A stretch of DNA of 64,000 nt from Exobasidium rhododendri. Taxonomy: Eukaryota; Basidiomycota; Exobasidiomycetes; Exobasidiales; Exobasidiaceae. Numbering within the stretch: the stretch's first letter is position 1; each line of letters starts with the position of its first letter. Location: contig CP110632.1 of assembly GCA_026210745.1 (NCBI GenBank), positions 3,471,001-3,535,000 on the forward strand. Reading direction: 5' to 3'. This document shows, in pieces, positions 1 through 12,191 of this stretch. Under the pieces are notes generated by a model. The model had not been told where the DNA came from, searched no databases, and was given only the letters and a program-made list of their open reading frames with translations. The translations under genes were made by a program, and so were the position numbers.

Positions 1-454
1 AGATTCGACTTCCTTTCCCTGCACTGCTATGCCACATGAGAGAATTCGGAAGCCCACTCACCGTTGAGACCTGTTACGAGCCGCGAGTAAGTGTGACTGG
101 CAGAAGAGATGGAGCACTCAAGCAGTCGTGAATCGTTCTCCACCAAGATCGAAGAGCGAAAGACACAGAGATCGAATGCCTTCGAGGCTGTTGGGTGTCG
201 AGTTTGGGCGAATTAGAAGATCAACTATATGGGAGGGCAAGCTCATACGGTTGCTCCGCCCAGCTTGACTACACGTGAACAAAGGCGCTAAGGAGAGAAG
301 GAAGCCGATCTTCATGACGCAGATCAGATGGGGGAGGTATATTTATCATTAATAGGACAGTGCAGGTGCCACAACTAGCAAGTTGATATGGTACAAAAGA
401 CAATTGGACTTCACTACAATCACTGCGAATAGAGTTGTCTCTACGACACAGCTT
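1..454. other. Intergenic, 3' of ERG7
   Basis: No gene could be supported here. A 65-codon minus-strand frame at 118-315 starts with a hydrophobic stretch, but it has no recognisable family and no supporting splice structure. The stretch probably holds the ERG7 3' UTR and sequence belonging to a neighbour beyond the left edge. Confidence 0.4.
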
Positions 455-2742
455 TCACCATGCATTCTTTGCTTTCAGATATCTGTCTGCTTTTCCTAAG
501 GCCCAGACGGAAAAGCTAAAGGGGTATAGCGCATATGTAATGCTACAATTTCTGTGAGGATGGGGTGTAGTGCTTCGCTTCAGATGAACCGTATCACGAC
601 GCATCTTCAGAGGAATTTGGGGACGGTGGGGGGCATCACTCACCTATTGAAGACACCAACAATGTCCTCATCCTCCCAGTGACCATCCGGCTGTTGTCTG
701 TCCATTATTACTTGCACACCGCGCTTGATGGGTGTCGGAATAGGGTATTCAGCGTGCAACAAAGCAATGACAGCCCATGAAGTCTGCACTACTCGGGATG
801 TGGCCGACTGAATGTATTCTCCCGTCACGCACGACTCAAACTTTTCACCCCAACCTCCGTCTTTCTTTTGTTTATTGAGGAGAAAGTGACAAGCTCTTCG
901 AACAGCCTCACTAGTCTGGTACGTCTGACCATTCAACGCAAGACTTTCCAAGGCGAAAAAGGTAGCGTAGGTATGACAGACTGCCCAGCTACCGAACCAA
1001 GAACCATCTGGCTTTTGCTCGCGCAAGATGTATTGAACGGCTTTGGAGACACACTTGTCGATATCTGACTGGCGATAATCATCTATCTTGCGGAATTTGA
1101 GAAGGGCAGTGACGACGGAAGTAGTGCACTCTGGGTAGTCGTATTCTCTCATGATATCACCAAACACTTCTGCTGCATTAAGAAGCTCCACTGCACCAGG
1201 TGCATTGATCTTCTCGTAGCTAGCAAACCCACCGGTCGAATTCTGCATGGACAGAAGCAGATCCACTGATTCTCGAAGTCGCTCAACGGAGATGCGCTCC
1301 GGCAATCCTGCGTCGTTCTGTAACATGATCGTCGCTTTAAGTCCTTCGCCTGTACAATCACTGACAGTGTATCCTTGCTCCTTTGTACTGAATGGCCAAG
1401 CGCCCTTTGTACTGAACCGGTAGCACTCCTTGAAATGCTTCGGATCTTCTCTTATTTGACAGTCATCGAGCCATTCGAGTACTTGAGAGCAGGCAGCTTT
1501 GTTTGCTTCTTCTTCCACCAAGCCAGAATCGACCATGGATTGAGCAATAAAGGAAGTGTCCCACAGTTGACTTCCATTCGTACCGCACATCATCATCCCC
1601 TCACCACTCATCCAAACGAAATCCTTGAGCTTTTCTTGATGTAGTTTCATCACCTTGCTGTCAGAGCCCTCTTCGATATAACGGCAGATGTAATTGAACA
1701 TCTTGTTCACCGGACCTAGACATTGGTAGCTTGTATTCTCGTCCTCCATAACGAGCAGGTCGTACACACGCTTCATTCCTGCCCTCCTTAGTGGCGGCAA
1801 AGATCCGCAAGACTCGTAGACGGACAGAATCGCATTGAGGCCGTCCATAACTTTGGTGTGAGGGGCAAAGACGTCTATAGGAGCAACGTTGTTACGCTGG
1901 CCTGGCCAATTGATCGCATCGTATGGTTCAGTGTACAGCTCCTCTCGAAGCGATTCTATCAGAGGATCGAGGTCTGCCTTGTAACGTTTTGCCCAAAGGA
2001 AGCTCATGGGAAGGTACACCATGCGAGTGTGGATCCACCACCGCCAGGGGTGAATCGGCACCCAATCTGGGAGGAGCCACAACTCCGGTGGTATAGGATT
2101 CATGCCTTCCCATTCGTATACGTTCAATATTGCAAGCCACATTTTCCCCCATGACGGTATCCCAGTCGCTCCACCAAGGCTGTGAAGCTTTGCTCTCGCC
2201 CGGAGTATCGCAGGATGCTCTGCATCCATGCCGAGCAGTCGACATACGACGTAATTGCAAGCCGTTCCAAAAACAGTTGAAGGCCCTGCCACATGCAGGC
2301 CCCAGCCTCCATCACTGTTGACCCGATTGAGAAGATAACGCTTCATTTCAATCCTCCACTCCTCCGGGATCGGCGTCTTGGTGACGTACATGCCAATAAT
2401 CAAGCCCGGCATCAAGAATAGGGGTCCTCCATACTCGCTGCTCCAATGACCATCGCTGGATTGAATTTTGCGATAGAACGAAAAGCCGTTTCTTGCTGCC
2501 TCTAGCGGTGTAGTGGGTTTGGGGAGTGTAGGAGCGTTCAGAGGCAGTCCTAGCCAGTACTTGTCCTCATCACTTTGAGGCCACCTTTCGCATTCAGCGT
2601 CAGATTTCAGATAATGCCAGACATGTCTGCCATGATCAACTTCCAGTCGCCAACGTTTCAGGTCTGTCTTGGTCACTTCCTTTCCATGCTGAAATTTTGC
2701 TGTGATGGGATGTGATGCCTTCTGTGCGATGTTGGTCACCAT
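455..2742 (-). CDS. ERG7: Lanosterol synthase (oxidosqualene cyclase)
   Basis: Cyclises 2,3-oxidosqualene to lanosterol, the first cyclic sterol of the ergosterol pathway, on the ER or lipid-droplet membrane. Two exons: 2742-644 and 551-455, with a 92-nt intron (552-643, gtgag...cacag). Joined, they give 731 residues, the usual family length. The last exon supplies the conserved C-terminus (NCSITYALYPF then VWALGKADRYL), which a single-frame reading misses. QW-type repeats are visible (DGGWG, DGSWFGSW, KKDGGWG, QPDGHWE). The catalytic loop reads VSDCTGEGLK with the acid at about D462; the commonest form is DCTAE, so the alanine is replaced by glycine here. Head to head with APL2 over 447 bp. 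Confidence 0.95.
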
Positions 2743-3189
2743 CTCTTACTTACTACGGCTCACTCGAGTGATTGCGAGGTCTTCGCTGCCTCGCGCTTTA
2801 AACTTCTTCAATTCCCTTTGTTCCAGAGGAGTTAGCCTGCAGTGGAGTATGTTCGTTCGTGTCCTTTGGCCGCCTGGGAAGTAGAGCGCGTGCGAGTATC
2901 TATAGGTAGGTCCTCCTTGTCGTTAGTCTCTCCACTACTCCATCATCCTCCTTTCGTCCTAGAGGTGGACGCTGATTCGCCGTTTGGATATCGTACATCT
3001 CTTCCTCCAAACTACACCAATCATCATCCCACGTCTGGGACTTGTGCTCTCTCTACCGACAAGATTCGCAGCAGGCAGAGACGATCCAAAGCCCAGCTCG
3101 CACAGACCCCTGCAAAGGTATCGGCCCTTTTCATCGCACCTTCCTTCCTTTTGGGTGATCGTCTCGCCGACTGCAATCAATAGTTAAAG
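2743..3189. promoter_or_regulatory. Shared ERG7/APL2 intergenic region
   Basis: A 447-bp gap between two divergently transcribed genes. It must contain both core promoters. It is pyrimidine-rich on the plus strand near the APL2 start. I saw no clear TATA box and no repeated operator-like motif. Confidence 0.5.
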
Positions 3190-5661
3190 ATGACGGATAC
3201 AGGCAAAGATGCAAAGCTGTTCCAGAGGGGCAAAGTGCAGGAGCTAAGAGCGGAATTGCAATTAGACAAAAAGGATAAGGGGTGGGTACGAAAGAAGACG
3301 ACACTCAAGAAGATCATTGCCAACGCAACTCTGGGCAATGATATGAGCCCGCTGTTCTCCGATGTGGTTACTTGTATGAACATACAAGTGCTGGAAATAA
3401 AGAAAATGGTCTGTGAGTTACAATGTGCCATTCTTTTTGGAAAATTGGGCGTGGGCTATTCTCTGATATCAGATTACAGACCTATACTTGATCAACTATG
3501 GACGATCGAAACCTGAACAAGTCCCTGATGCAATTCCTGGCTTCCTTTCTGTGAGTAAAGAGAAAGTTGTTCTTGGAAAGGTGGGGAAAGGAATGTCGTG
3601 CTGAACTCAAAGCAAATTACTAGGACTGCAATGATCGCAATCCTCTTATTCGAGCCTTGGCCATCCGAACAATGTCGTATATTTCCGTCCCTACAGTTTT
3701 GCAAGCCCTGGTAGATCCACTGCGTCACTCTCTCAAAGACTCTGACCCGTATGTCCGCAAGACGGCAGCCATCTGCGTCGCCAAGCTGTATATGCATGAC
3801 CGCAAGCTGGTCGATCGGCAAGGTTTCATCGGCATGCTTCGGGATCTCTTGGCAGATGGCAATCCCACAGTCGTGGCGAATGCCGTGGCAGCTTTGACAG
3901 AAATTTCCGAGAGGAGCGACAATATCCAACTCAAGCTCAATCTGACAATTGCTAGTAAGCTTGTCAGCGCTCTTCCAGACTGCTCAGAGTGAGTCAAGAC
4001 AGGGATCGATCCATGACATAAGGACCTCCTCGACCACTGCTAACATGAGACTTCTTTTTTGATATGCAAAGATGGGGTCAAACGTACATCTTGGAAGCGC
4101 TCATGTTCTTTGTGCCAAATGATTACGCTGATGCCGAGATCTTGGCCGAGCGGATTGCCATCAGACTGCAGCATGCCAACTCTGCCGTCGTTCTCACCTC
4201 GACAAAGGTCATTCTCTATTTGATGAACTATATTGCGTCGTCAGAATTCAGGGAAAGCCTGTGCAAGAAGCTCAGTCCCCCATTAGGTGATTGATGAGAG
4301 AAGGGCTATGGAGGGCAGCTGAGCCGCACCCTACTGACGCTACCGTCTCTTCTCCTTCCTCAGTCACGCTTCTTTCTTCCGGCCCCGAAGTTCAATATGT
4401 GGCGTTGAGAAACATTCTACTGATCATTCAGCGACGACCAATCGTGCTCCAAAACGAAGTAAAGGTTTTCTTCTGCAAATACAATGATCCAGTGTATGTC
4501 AAGATGGCTAAATTGGAGATAATGTATCGACTGGCGAATGAGAAGAACGTGGAGCAAGTGCTGGCAGAATTGCGAGAGTATGCGACAGAGGTGGACGTTG
4601 ACTTTGTTCGAAAGGCTGTGAGATCGATCGGACGCCTAGCTATCAAGATTGAATCTACTACGGACCGATGCATATCCACTCTTATGTCTCTCATTCAAAC
4701 AAAGGTCAATTACGTTGTACAGGAGGCCATCGTGGTAATCAAAGACATCTTCCGCAAGTATCCTAATCGCTACGAGAGTATCATTGCAACCCTCTGTGAG
4801 AACTTGGACAGTCTTGATGAACCGGAAGCGAAAGCAGCCATGATTTGGATCATTGGACAGTATGCGGATCGAATCGAAAATAGTGACGAACTGCTGGAAG
4901 ACTTTCTCTATTCCTTCTTGGAAGAGACCGTCGAAGTCCAGCTCGCTCTCCTTACGGCTACGGTGAAGTTGTTCCTCAAAAGACCGACGGTGGGAGGCGA
5001 ATTGGTGCCCAAGGTCCTGAAGTGGGCCACTGAAGAAGTTGATAATCCTGATTGTCGTGACCGCGGTTTCATGTACTGGCGACTTTTGTCCACCGATCCT
5101 GCAACTGCAAAAAAGATTGTGCTTGCAGACAAGCCGCCGATTAGTACGGAAACGGACCGGATGGATCGACAATTGTTGGATCAGCTACTCCTCCATGGAG
5201 CATCCTTGTCGTCCATCTTTCATCGTCAGCCTCAGACTTTCATTCGTGGGGCCAAAGCAAGGTACATGCCTGACTCGCCTGCATTAGATGAAACTGCCAG
5301 AAGGCATGCTAGTTCGCACATCTACTCCAAACCAGTAGCAAAGGGAGCCTATCTGACGAAGAATGCCAGTAACTCCGCTTCTGCCAACTCAAACATAGCC
5401 ACATCGCCATACACCGAGAACGGAAAGAGCAACGGAGCAGAAAGGGACACAGTCACCACTTCAGATGTGCCAAGCAGAACTTCCAATCCTCTCGCGGAGG
5501 ATGCTCAAGATGACAGTCTGAATGAGGAAAGAGGTGGCGAAGCTGATCTAGACCCATACGCGATGCTTGGCAATGAATTTGGAGGCCAGGCCAATGAAGG
5601 CGGCTATGCAGCAGACACACCTGCTCCAAAGGCCAGCGCAGTCGAGGATCTCCTTTCCTAG
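3190..5661 (+). CDS. APL2: AP-1 complex beta adaptin
   Basis: Large beta subunit of the clathrin adaptor complex AP-1, which sorts cargo between the trans-Golgi network and endosomes. Five exons: 3190-3412, 3480-3550, 3624-3988, 4072-4286, 4364-5661, giving 723 residues, close to yeast Apl2. The adaptin trunk is very well conserved ([85 protein letters not shown]). The C-terminal 150 residues are a Ser/Asn-rich hinge ending in an acidic [12 protein letters not shown] tail. There is no appendage (ear) domain, as in other fungal beta-1 adaptins. AP-1 rather than AP-2 is inferred from length and the missing ear. Confidence 0.93.
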
Positions 5662-6284
5662 CTCGTGCGTGCAATAAAAAACTCGATGTTGTATAGTATC
5701 AGCTTCCCACTTTGCAGAACACTTACTTCTCCCTTACTGCCCTTTGTATGAGTTGCCTTTCCACGTACAAAAGAAAGAGCTCAAACCCTACGCGCATCCC
5801 TCGCGGTGGAGCGCGCGGGAAACGCGAGTGGATGCCCGAAATAGATCTTGCGATTTCCTCACCCACAGCCGAACCGCGAAGAAAAGGAAAGAGGCAGAGG
5901 GAAGATGGAGTCTAAAGTTGGTTGTTCTTTTATTGAACCCTGCATTTCCCCATTACTAAAAGAGGGGGGGGGGCATTAATGTAGTGCAAAGAAGGTTGTT
6001 GACGCTGCCTGTGCCAAGGCGAGGTGAAGGCGAGAAGAGGAAGAACCGGCCTTCATCACCTGTACCACCACATCCTCGCATACGTTCCTGCCACGAATCA
6101 GGGAGTGGACGTCCTCAGCATCAGCATAAGCGTCACCGAAGACCGCCATTGCCAGTTCAAACTCATCTGCTTTGCGAACGAGAGACAGAGGACACTCTTT
6201 AAGAAAGGCTATAAATAAAAGACAGGCTCTGCTGCTCCCTCCACGCCGTCTGTGATTGCCACTGCAGAAAAGGCCCATCTCACG
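5662..6284. other. Intergenic with promoter of the 6285 gene
   Basis: About 620 bp with only short overlapping frames on both strands. It holds the APL2 3' end, a run of G at about 5962-5974 and the promoter of the next gene. No gene recognised. Confidence 0.5.
6210..6217 (+). promoter_or_regulatory. TATA box of the surface-protein gene
   Basis: TATAAATA followed by AAA, 75 nt before the ATG at 6285 and in a plausible position for a fungal core promoter. Confidence 0.55.
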
Positions 6285-7163
6285 ATGCTGGTCCCTTCGT
6301 CTGTCGGAAGACTACTCGCCTTGACGGCTGCTCTGTCTCTTCCTCTCGCAGTAGATGCTAGACACTTTTTGCAAGCTCGAGCCCAAGCTTATGTCGATCC
6401 GAGGACAAACGGGGGTGCCATGCTTACTCAGACGGACGCCTCTTCTGGTGGTCTTGGAGAGCCGTTGAATGTCATCATCTCCGGTGAATCAGATGCTGCC
6501 GTATTAGCGAACCCTGAAGAATACTTGGAGTCGTTGTACTTCAGTCCCGGTAGTTGTGCCGGCATTTCACTTGGCGGCCCTCAATTGGCTAACTTAGGCG
6601 ATGGGAATGGGTACAAGAACCAGAGCGATGTCATGAGATTCAACTATTACCAAGGTGATGGAGGAACGTGTCTGGAAAGTCTGTATGGTGGAAATCATCT
6701 GCGATGGTTCCAGCAAAACGGGTCAAGTGCAGACACTGGGGCTATCTTCATGGCTGTATCGTTTGAATACAATGCGTCCCTTGCACATGATATCCAGATC
6801 AACGGTTATGATCTCGGGAGAAATCTGCTCGTTGGAAATGCGACTAATGCTACGACGACCAGCCCAGGAGGATTTGTCTACACAGCGACAAACACAAGTG
6901 CCGCCTTGCTGTCCGGAACATCAGCAGATCAACTGAATCATGACATTGCAATAGACGGGAAAGTGGCAATCTTGACGGTAAAGGTGCAGAAGACGGGCGT
7001 AGTGGGAGCGAATCGTGATAGTGGCACAAGCGGGGGCACAGCGTCCAGTAGTGGAACGAGCGGAGGCTCGACGAGCAGTGGTGCCGCTTTGACCTTGCCT
7101 GTATATCCAGCTGTTGCTGCAGGACTGGCTGCGATGGCCGGAGGTGTAGCACTCTTGCTGTGA
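6285..7163 (+). CDS. Secreted, probably GPI-anchored protein of unknown function
   Basis: Single exon, 292 residues, starting at the first ATG (6285) after the TATA box. The N-terminus is a classic signal peptide (MLVPSSVGRLLALTAALSLP then AVDA). The mature part is rich in potential N-glycosylation sites (NQS, NGS, NAS, NAT, NTS) and has two cysteines in the N-terminal half (SPGSCAGISLGG, DGGTCLESLYGG). A Ser/Gly/Thr-rich linker precedes a hydrophobic C-terminus (PVYPAVAAGLAAMAGGVALL), the pattern of a GPI attachment signal. It is therefore most likely a plasma-membrane or cell-wall protein. I do not recognise the globular domain. Convergent with the F-box gene, 147 bp away. Confidence 0.75.
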   Translation: MLVPSSVGRLLALTAALSLPLAVDARHFLQARAQAYVDPRTNGGAMLTQTDASSGGLGEPLNVIISGESDAAVLANPEEYLESLYFSPGSCAGISLGGPQLANLGDGNGYKNQSDVMRFNYYQGDGGTCLESLYGGNHLRWFQQNGSSADTGAIFMAVSFEYNASLAHDIQINGYDLGRNLLVGNATNATTTSPGGFVYTATNTSAALLSGTSADQLNHDIAIDGKVAILTVKVQKTGVVGANRDSGTSGGTASSSGTSGGSTSSGAALTLPVYPAVAAGLAAMAGGVALLL

Positions 7164-7310
7164 GGTGCAAGCGACGGGCTTGCTTTGTATCATCTGTAGT
7201 GGTGCTAAATTCTATAGTATATAATGTGTAAAACAATAACAAATGAGGTGATAATACTTCTACACATGTAATCGAGAGACTGGAGCATTGATCGTCTATT
7301 CTGTTTCTAT

Positions 7311-9496
7311 CTACTCTTCCACGACTGCTTCCTCGTCGTCGGTCCAGTCGTCCTCTACTCCCCACTCCTCTTCCTCCTCGTTCTCTGCAGCTTGGGCAAG
7401 TCTTCTTCCTGTTGTGACCCATCGTTGATGCTCTCGTTTGTTGGCATTCGTGAGTGGATACATGGCATTGTCCTCCCTTTCTTCGCCGTCAGCATAACTG
7501 CTCTCTAGCACACTTCTTGTGGGGGCGAAATGGATGATTCGAACGCTTTTGAGGATGGTGGTCTCCCATCGCGAGTGCACTCTGTCTGTGACAAAGATGT
7601 ATGCTGGATGGAGGTAGGTGCTCACAAAGACATCGTTTGCATCCAGCGACATGAACGAGATCCTTTCGAGGGGGTAGGGAAGGAAGATGAAACTGTCAAC
7701 ACGAGCCACCAAAGACAATTAGCCTGGAACCCCCACTCACGGAATCTGCATGTCAGGGACGGGTATCTCATCATGGTAGTGGCTAGGTATCATCCAGACA
7801 GATGTGCCGACGTGAGGAAGCGAATTCCTCCTCTTTGGTACTTCAAGCATATACACCAAGTCATCGATCTCCCAAGCTGCCTTACCGTTGCCTACAGTTA
7901 GCCAACCGCCCGTATAGAACTAAAAGTCGTGGGTGAGACTACGTTCAGCGTCAAACTCTGCACCGATCTCCTTCCTTTGCTCACCTCGGTCGTCGTAGCT
8001 CTTCCTCCACACTCTATGATAGCGACGGACTGTCTTATCTTCACACTGCTCGCTTCTTCACGACCTTCTTGCAGCGACGCCAGCAAGCCTAGTAGATCGC
8101 TGCAGATTAGTAGCCGTCCACCTCTCGATCTTGCAACTAGTATTGTAGCACCGTCTCCTAGTTTTCTGATCATGACTGCTCCCCATAGATCGTAGTGCAA
8201 GGGAATCTTGTTGACTCGCTTGCCCTCTACCAAGGACGTATCTCTACTGATCACTTGCAGGAATGTTTCGTAGACGTTACTGTGATTCTGATGACTGCTC
8301 GACGTGGGCTCTCCAAGACCCCCTCTTTCCAGCGTCACCGTTACGAATTCCTTTCGTATCTCATTCTCCATCATCAATTGCGGGTATCTTTCTTGTGGAT
8401 CGATGGTGAAGAAGTTGGTGTCCTTGCTCTCCATCAGCGTGTGATACAAACACGAGCTCTGATTCGAAAAGTCAATGTTACCCAGCAGAGTACCGGTCGT
8501 CTTCTGATATACAGTGTAGCCTTTCTGGCCCATACTATACACAGCAATCTCTCCATCATGCTCGAGGTGACCAGCTGGGCCATTTTGCAGCGTAATCGCA
8601 ACATCGTACGTGAACATCAAATCTGGCACTTTGGTCGATAGGTTGTACGTTATTGACTTGCCATCCGACGAACAAATTGTCAGGTGAAGGTCGTCATTCA
8701 GCATGAACCCTCTAGTGTTGGGAACTTCCGGTAGAGTGGCCACCTTTACAAACATACCTCTCTTGCTCGTTGGCTCATCCTCCCCCTCAACGCCTAGCAC
8801 AATCTTCCATCTCTTCCATATCTCTATTCCGTGCTCCCCATCCCAGCAAGCGATGCCTCTTTTGTATTCCAGATGTGCATAAGGCCTAACGCTCCACCTT
8901 GGTAGCTCCCACAAGACCTCCCCTGAGCCAGCCTCACTTGCATCGACGACTCGAACTCCTCCTGTATGCCACGTAGTCACCACAAATTTGGCGTCTTCCG
9001 AGGTGTCCAGCCTAGCCCTCCATACGTAACTTGACTCTTGTGATGCATAAGGTACATTGAGCAGTCTGGATGATGTCAGGGAACGCAATTTTGGAACAGG
9101 TAAAGCAGATTGACGTGGGTCGACCTTTCGAAATCCCAAGATATCTGTGTGTGTCTTTGGGATGAAGGATTTTATTGACCAATTTGCATGGAGAGCTTTG
9201 TGTCGCATGCAGACATCCTTCCAGCTTTGAATTGCTGCCCAGTAGCTCTGATCGAGGTGGCTGTCCCTGATAAGTCTTGTATAGTCGGTCAGGGTAATAG
9301 TGTATCCTTCTTTACGTGAAACTGCAGCATGAGTGGTATAAGAGAGGGCATGATGACGCCAGCAGATCGAGTCGGCACCCGTCAGCAGCGCTTTCCAGCT
9401 TCTGCACACTTGTTCCAAGGACGCAATAGAAGGTGGTGGTGAATGGGAGGCAATCTGAATGATAAGCTCAGGGGGTAGCCTCTCTCGACGGTTCAT
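7311..9496 (-). CDS. F-box protein
   Basis: Three exons: 9496-7985, 7919-7741, 7692-7311 (introns of 65 and 48 nt), giving 690 residues. The first 50 residues are an F-box (LPPELIIQIASHSPPPSIAS then VCRSWKALLTGADSICWRHH), which binds Skp1 and marks the protein as a likely substrate receptor of an SCF ubiquitin ligase. The rest looks like a degenerate beta-propeller (repeated VVDA-EVLWEL, GIACWDG-HGIEIWKRW), so it may recognise substrate through a WD-like propeller. It ends in a very acidic tail (EEEEEWGVEDDWTDDEEAVVEE). The first intron is taken as gtgagc...ttttag because this joins the frame cleanly into FYTGGWLTVGNGKAAWEIDD. Substrate unknown. Confidence 0.82.
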
Positions 9497-9720
9497 GGTG
9501 GGTGTATGTCAATAGACACTATCGAGAGAAATAAAATCTAATAATTCACGTTACAGTTGGATAGAATACAGTTGGTGTGGAGGGGGGGGGGGTTTGGCAC
9601 GCTGTTGAGCACCCGGACACAAACTGAAGCCCAATGATGGCAAGTCTGTCACTGAGTGGTGGAAAGTCTGACGCACAATACTTCAATAGACTCAACTTCT
9701 ATCTCCTTCTCCCTTTCATC

Positions 9721-11453
9721 TCAATCAGTCAGGGCAGACTGCTCCTCTTTTTGCTTGCGGAAAAATTCTCGCATTGATTCTCCGTCCACCACTCGACCCT
9801 CACTTGCAAAGGGACGCAGGTGAGCAAAGAGGGCATCTCTCATCTTGTTGTAGGCCTCCAGTGACTCCATCATCTGAGCTCGGGGAAGTCGTTGAAGAGC
9901 GGCAAGGCCGAGATCATACGTGGATGAGTTTTGTGATGCGCCGCCTTCACTTTGTGCGTCCTGCGAAGAGGTGTCGGATCGCGGAGGAGAGTAGACCTTT
10001 TCCGCTTCCAGAAGAAACGGAAGGTTTTTAAAGTCTGGTAGACACTGCAGAGAGAACATCGCGAACATAAGCTACCATTCACTCCACTAGCTGCTGCGGT
10101 TGCTTCTGAGGACTCACATTCTTGCACCGACAAATTCGCTCGCGAAAGGATTCGGTAAGAAAGATGTCCAACCGTAGAGGCTTTGCATCTGGTCTGGCGA
10201 ACAATGGCGGTTTCCCAGCGGTGCAGTCCTCGTCTTCCTTTTCATAAATCAACAATGCCTCATCCTCCTCTTCGTCCTGATCTACATCAGAGAAGCTATC
10301 TAGGACTTGAATCCCTTCTGAAACTCTTGCTCGTTTCGCTTTCTGATTAAGCCCATCTTCTAGCTTTCTTTTAGTAATTTCTGCTCTCACTGCTGCTGCT
10401 GCTGCTGCTGCTCCCTCTTCATTTGTTGCTGCTTCATCTGCTGTTAAATTGTGCCATCCAATCAGTCCAAATACCTTCCAAGAATGGCTCCAGCCCTTCC
10501 CACTCGCTTCTACTTTGATTGCAGGTATATCGTCAATACTGTCGGGAAGATACTGCTCGCCAGTGGGCAAGCAGACGATCCACCCTTTATGACCAAGATA
10601 ATCTAGTAGGGCTTCATTCCCTGGCTGTCGAACGCATTCATTGCATATGAACTGCTCAAAAGAGTCGTGATCTACCAGTGGACCGTCCGCGAGGTCTCTC
10701 GTGAGGGAGTCGATGTCGTCGATTTCCCTGCTAGGCCGTAGCGAAGTGCATGATTCATGGAGCCAGTCTTCACAACACAGACATTGAAACATCGTCTGTA
10801 TTACATTGAGAGGATTCAGTACAGCGTCTCATGATCATGATCATCATATCGTGCTGATAAACTCACCTCCTCCTCTGTTTCAGCATTGTATTCTTTTCCG
10901 CGCTCACAACGACAAAATACACCCTCGTAGTTCTTAGAATACACGTTCTGATCATTCTGCGGTGCATATACGAGAGTCTTGCCTCGCAGACTACAGGGAG
11001 GGATCGAACTTTCTTTCTCCTTATCCTCTCTACACAGAGAAAGTGTACCGCAATCACATCGAAAGGATCTCTTCGCAAAAAGCTCGACGAGGTCGTGCGC
11101 TGCAAACCAGAACGACCCAGCTGCTAAACTTTTGCACAGAGACTCACCCGACGACCCATCCTTCACTCACTAGCATGACATCCTACAGAGCACCCCGCAC
11201 ATACGCCACCGCCTCCGCAGCTTCGACACGAGTATACTGGCTGTTTGATGTATCCCCTCTCATAAGTGCAACCACCCTTGGCGAAGCTGAAAGGCACTGC
11301 TTCCCGAGCAGCCTCTTCCAGCTGCGATTGGCGAGCTATAAGCTGTTCTGCTGTGAATCCACAGTCATCACTTGCGAGGGGCGGAGCAGGCAGGGCTGGG
11401 TCGGGCAAGGTAGAGGAAGGAGACGATGCCATGCTCGTCCGGCCTCCGAGCAA
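9721..11453 (-). CDS. UBR7: UBR-box / PHD-type protein (UBR7-like, putative E3 ubiquitin ligase)
   Basis: Four exons: 11453-11171, 11099-10867, 10795-10118, 10044-9721 (introns 71, 71 and 73 nt), giving 505 residues, or 498 if the second ATG (11432) is used. The UBR box spans exons 1 and 2 (GGCTYERGYIKQPVYSCRSC, then CAGCSVGCH, then HDLVELFAKRSFRCDCG), with the Cys/His ligands of a zinc-binding N-degron-type box. A PHD-like module follows (GVFCRCERG, MFQCLCCEDWLHESC, FICNECV). The C-terminal part (CLPDFKNLPFLLEAEK, then LAALQRLPRAQMMESLEAYNKM) is typical of UBR7 orthologues. UBR7-type proteins are linked to histone H2B ubiquitination; that role here is by homology only. A CTG run at about 10392-10411 encodes a short poly-Ala. 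Confidence 0.88.
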
Positions 11454-12009
11454 CTTGACGGCTAGTCAAGAGCAGCGCGTTGATTGAAGTGACAAGTAAT
11501 TAAGCTCGCTCAGTCGTGATATAGCACAGACACGGTGCGCGTGAGATATCGGGGGAAGGGCGGCTGATGTTCCCAATTACAATCCGCGCTCTATACATAC
11601 TTAAATCAAGGGGGGTGATACGTGTACCCATCTGAGAAGCTAAATCATGCAAGAGTCATTAATACTTTCAAAAGTGTTAAACGCGTGTGGAAAAATAATA
11701 CAATTAACCTCTTACTCATTTGACACTTACTAGAAAACGCTCGTTGTGAGAAGACAGACGTTGTGTAGCCTTTCACAATAACGATTATCAATGACAACCA
11801 TCTCACAGTCTCAGTGTATCATATCACTCTGATGATGGTGTTGATGCTGTCAGATTGAGAACATTGTACTTGACTTTTGACAAATCTAGAGGCTCCCCTT
11901 CAAAGTCACGGTCAAGAATCCAGAATTTTGCACGTGATCAAATTCTGAGTGGATTTGTAGTAGAATCAATTTTGTAATGATTCGTGCATATTTTAGCTCC
12001 TCACATAGG
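11454..12009. other. Intergenic, AT-rich edge of the transposon region
   Basis: About 550 bp between UBR7 and the Tc1-like element. It is AT-rich from about 11580 onward, with no frame longer than short random ones. No gene, RNA or clear repeat recognised. Confidence 0.5.
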
Positions 12010-12191
12010 TACAGTAGAACCCCTCTACAGTAGAACCTCCGAGTTTTAATACGATTTGTCTTAATAACCCCCCAATGTTAATGAAAACAGCCCGGTCCCC
12101 GATTGGGACCTATGGAAATACTAAGAACCTCTCAGACCTAATTCCTAATGCAATTCGAAGAATTTTTAAGCCTGATATTAAGACTGGGAGG

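Noticed and set aside
118-315. 65-codon minus-strand frame with hydrophobic start
   Set aside because: Looks like a signal peptide, but the rest has no family pattern, and the position next to the ERG7 3' end is as well explained by chance.
4636-5172. 178-codon antisense frame inside APL2
   Set aside because: Lies entirely opposite a strongly conserved adaptin exon; a shadow of the real gene.
7920-7942. 23-nt intron (gtagtc...ttttag) in the F-box gene
   Set aside because: Would join the frame, but a 65-nt intron with a perfect gtgagc donor ends at the same acceptor and is far more likely.
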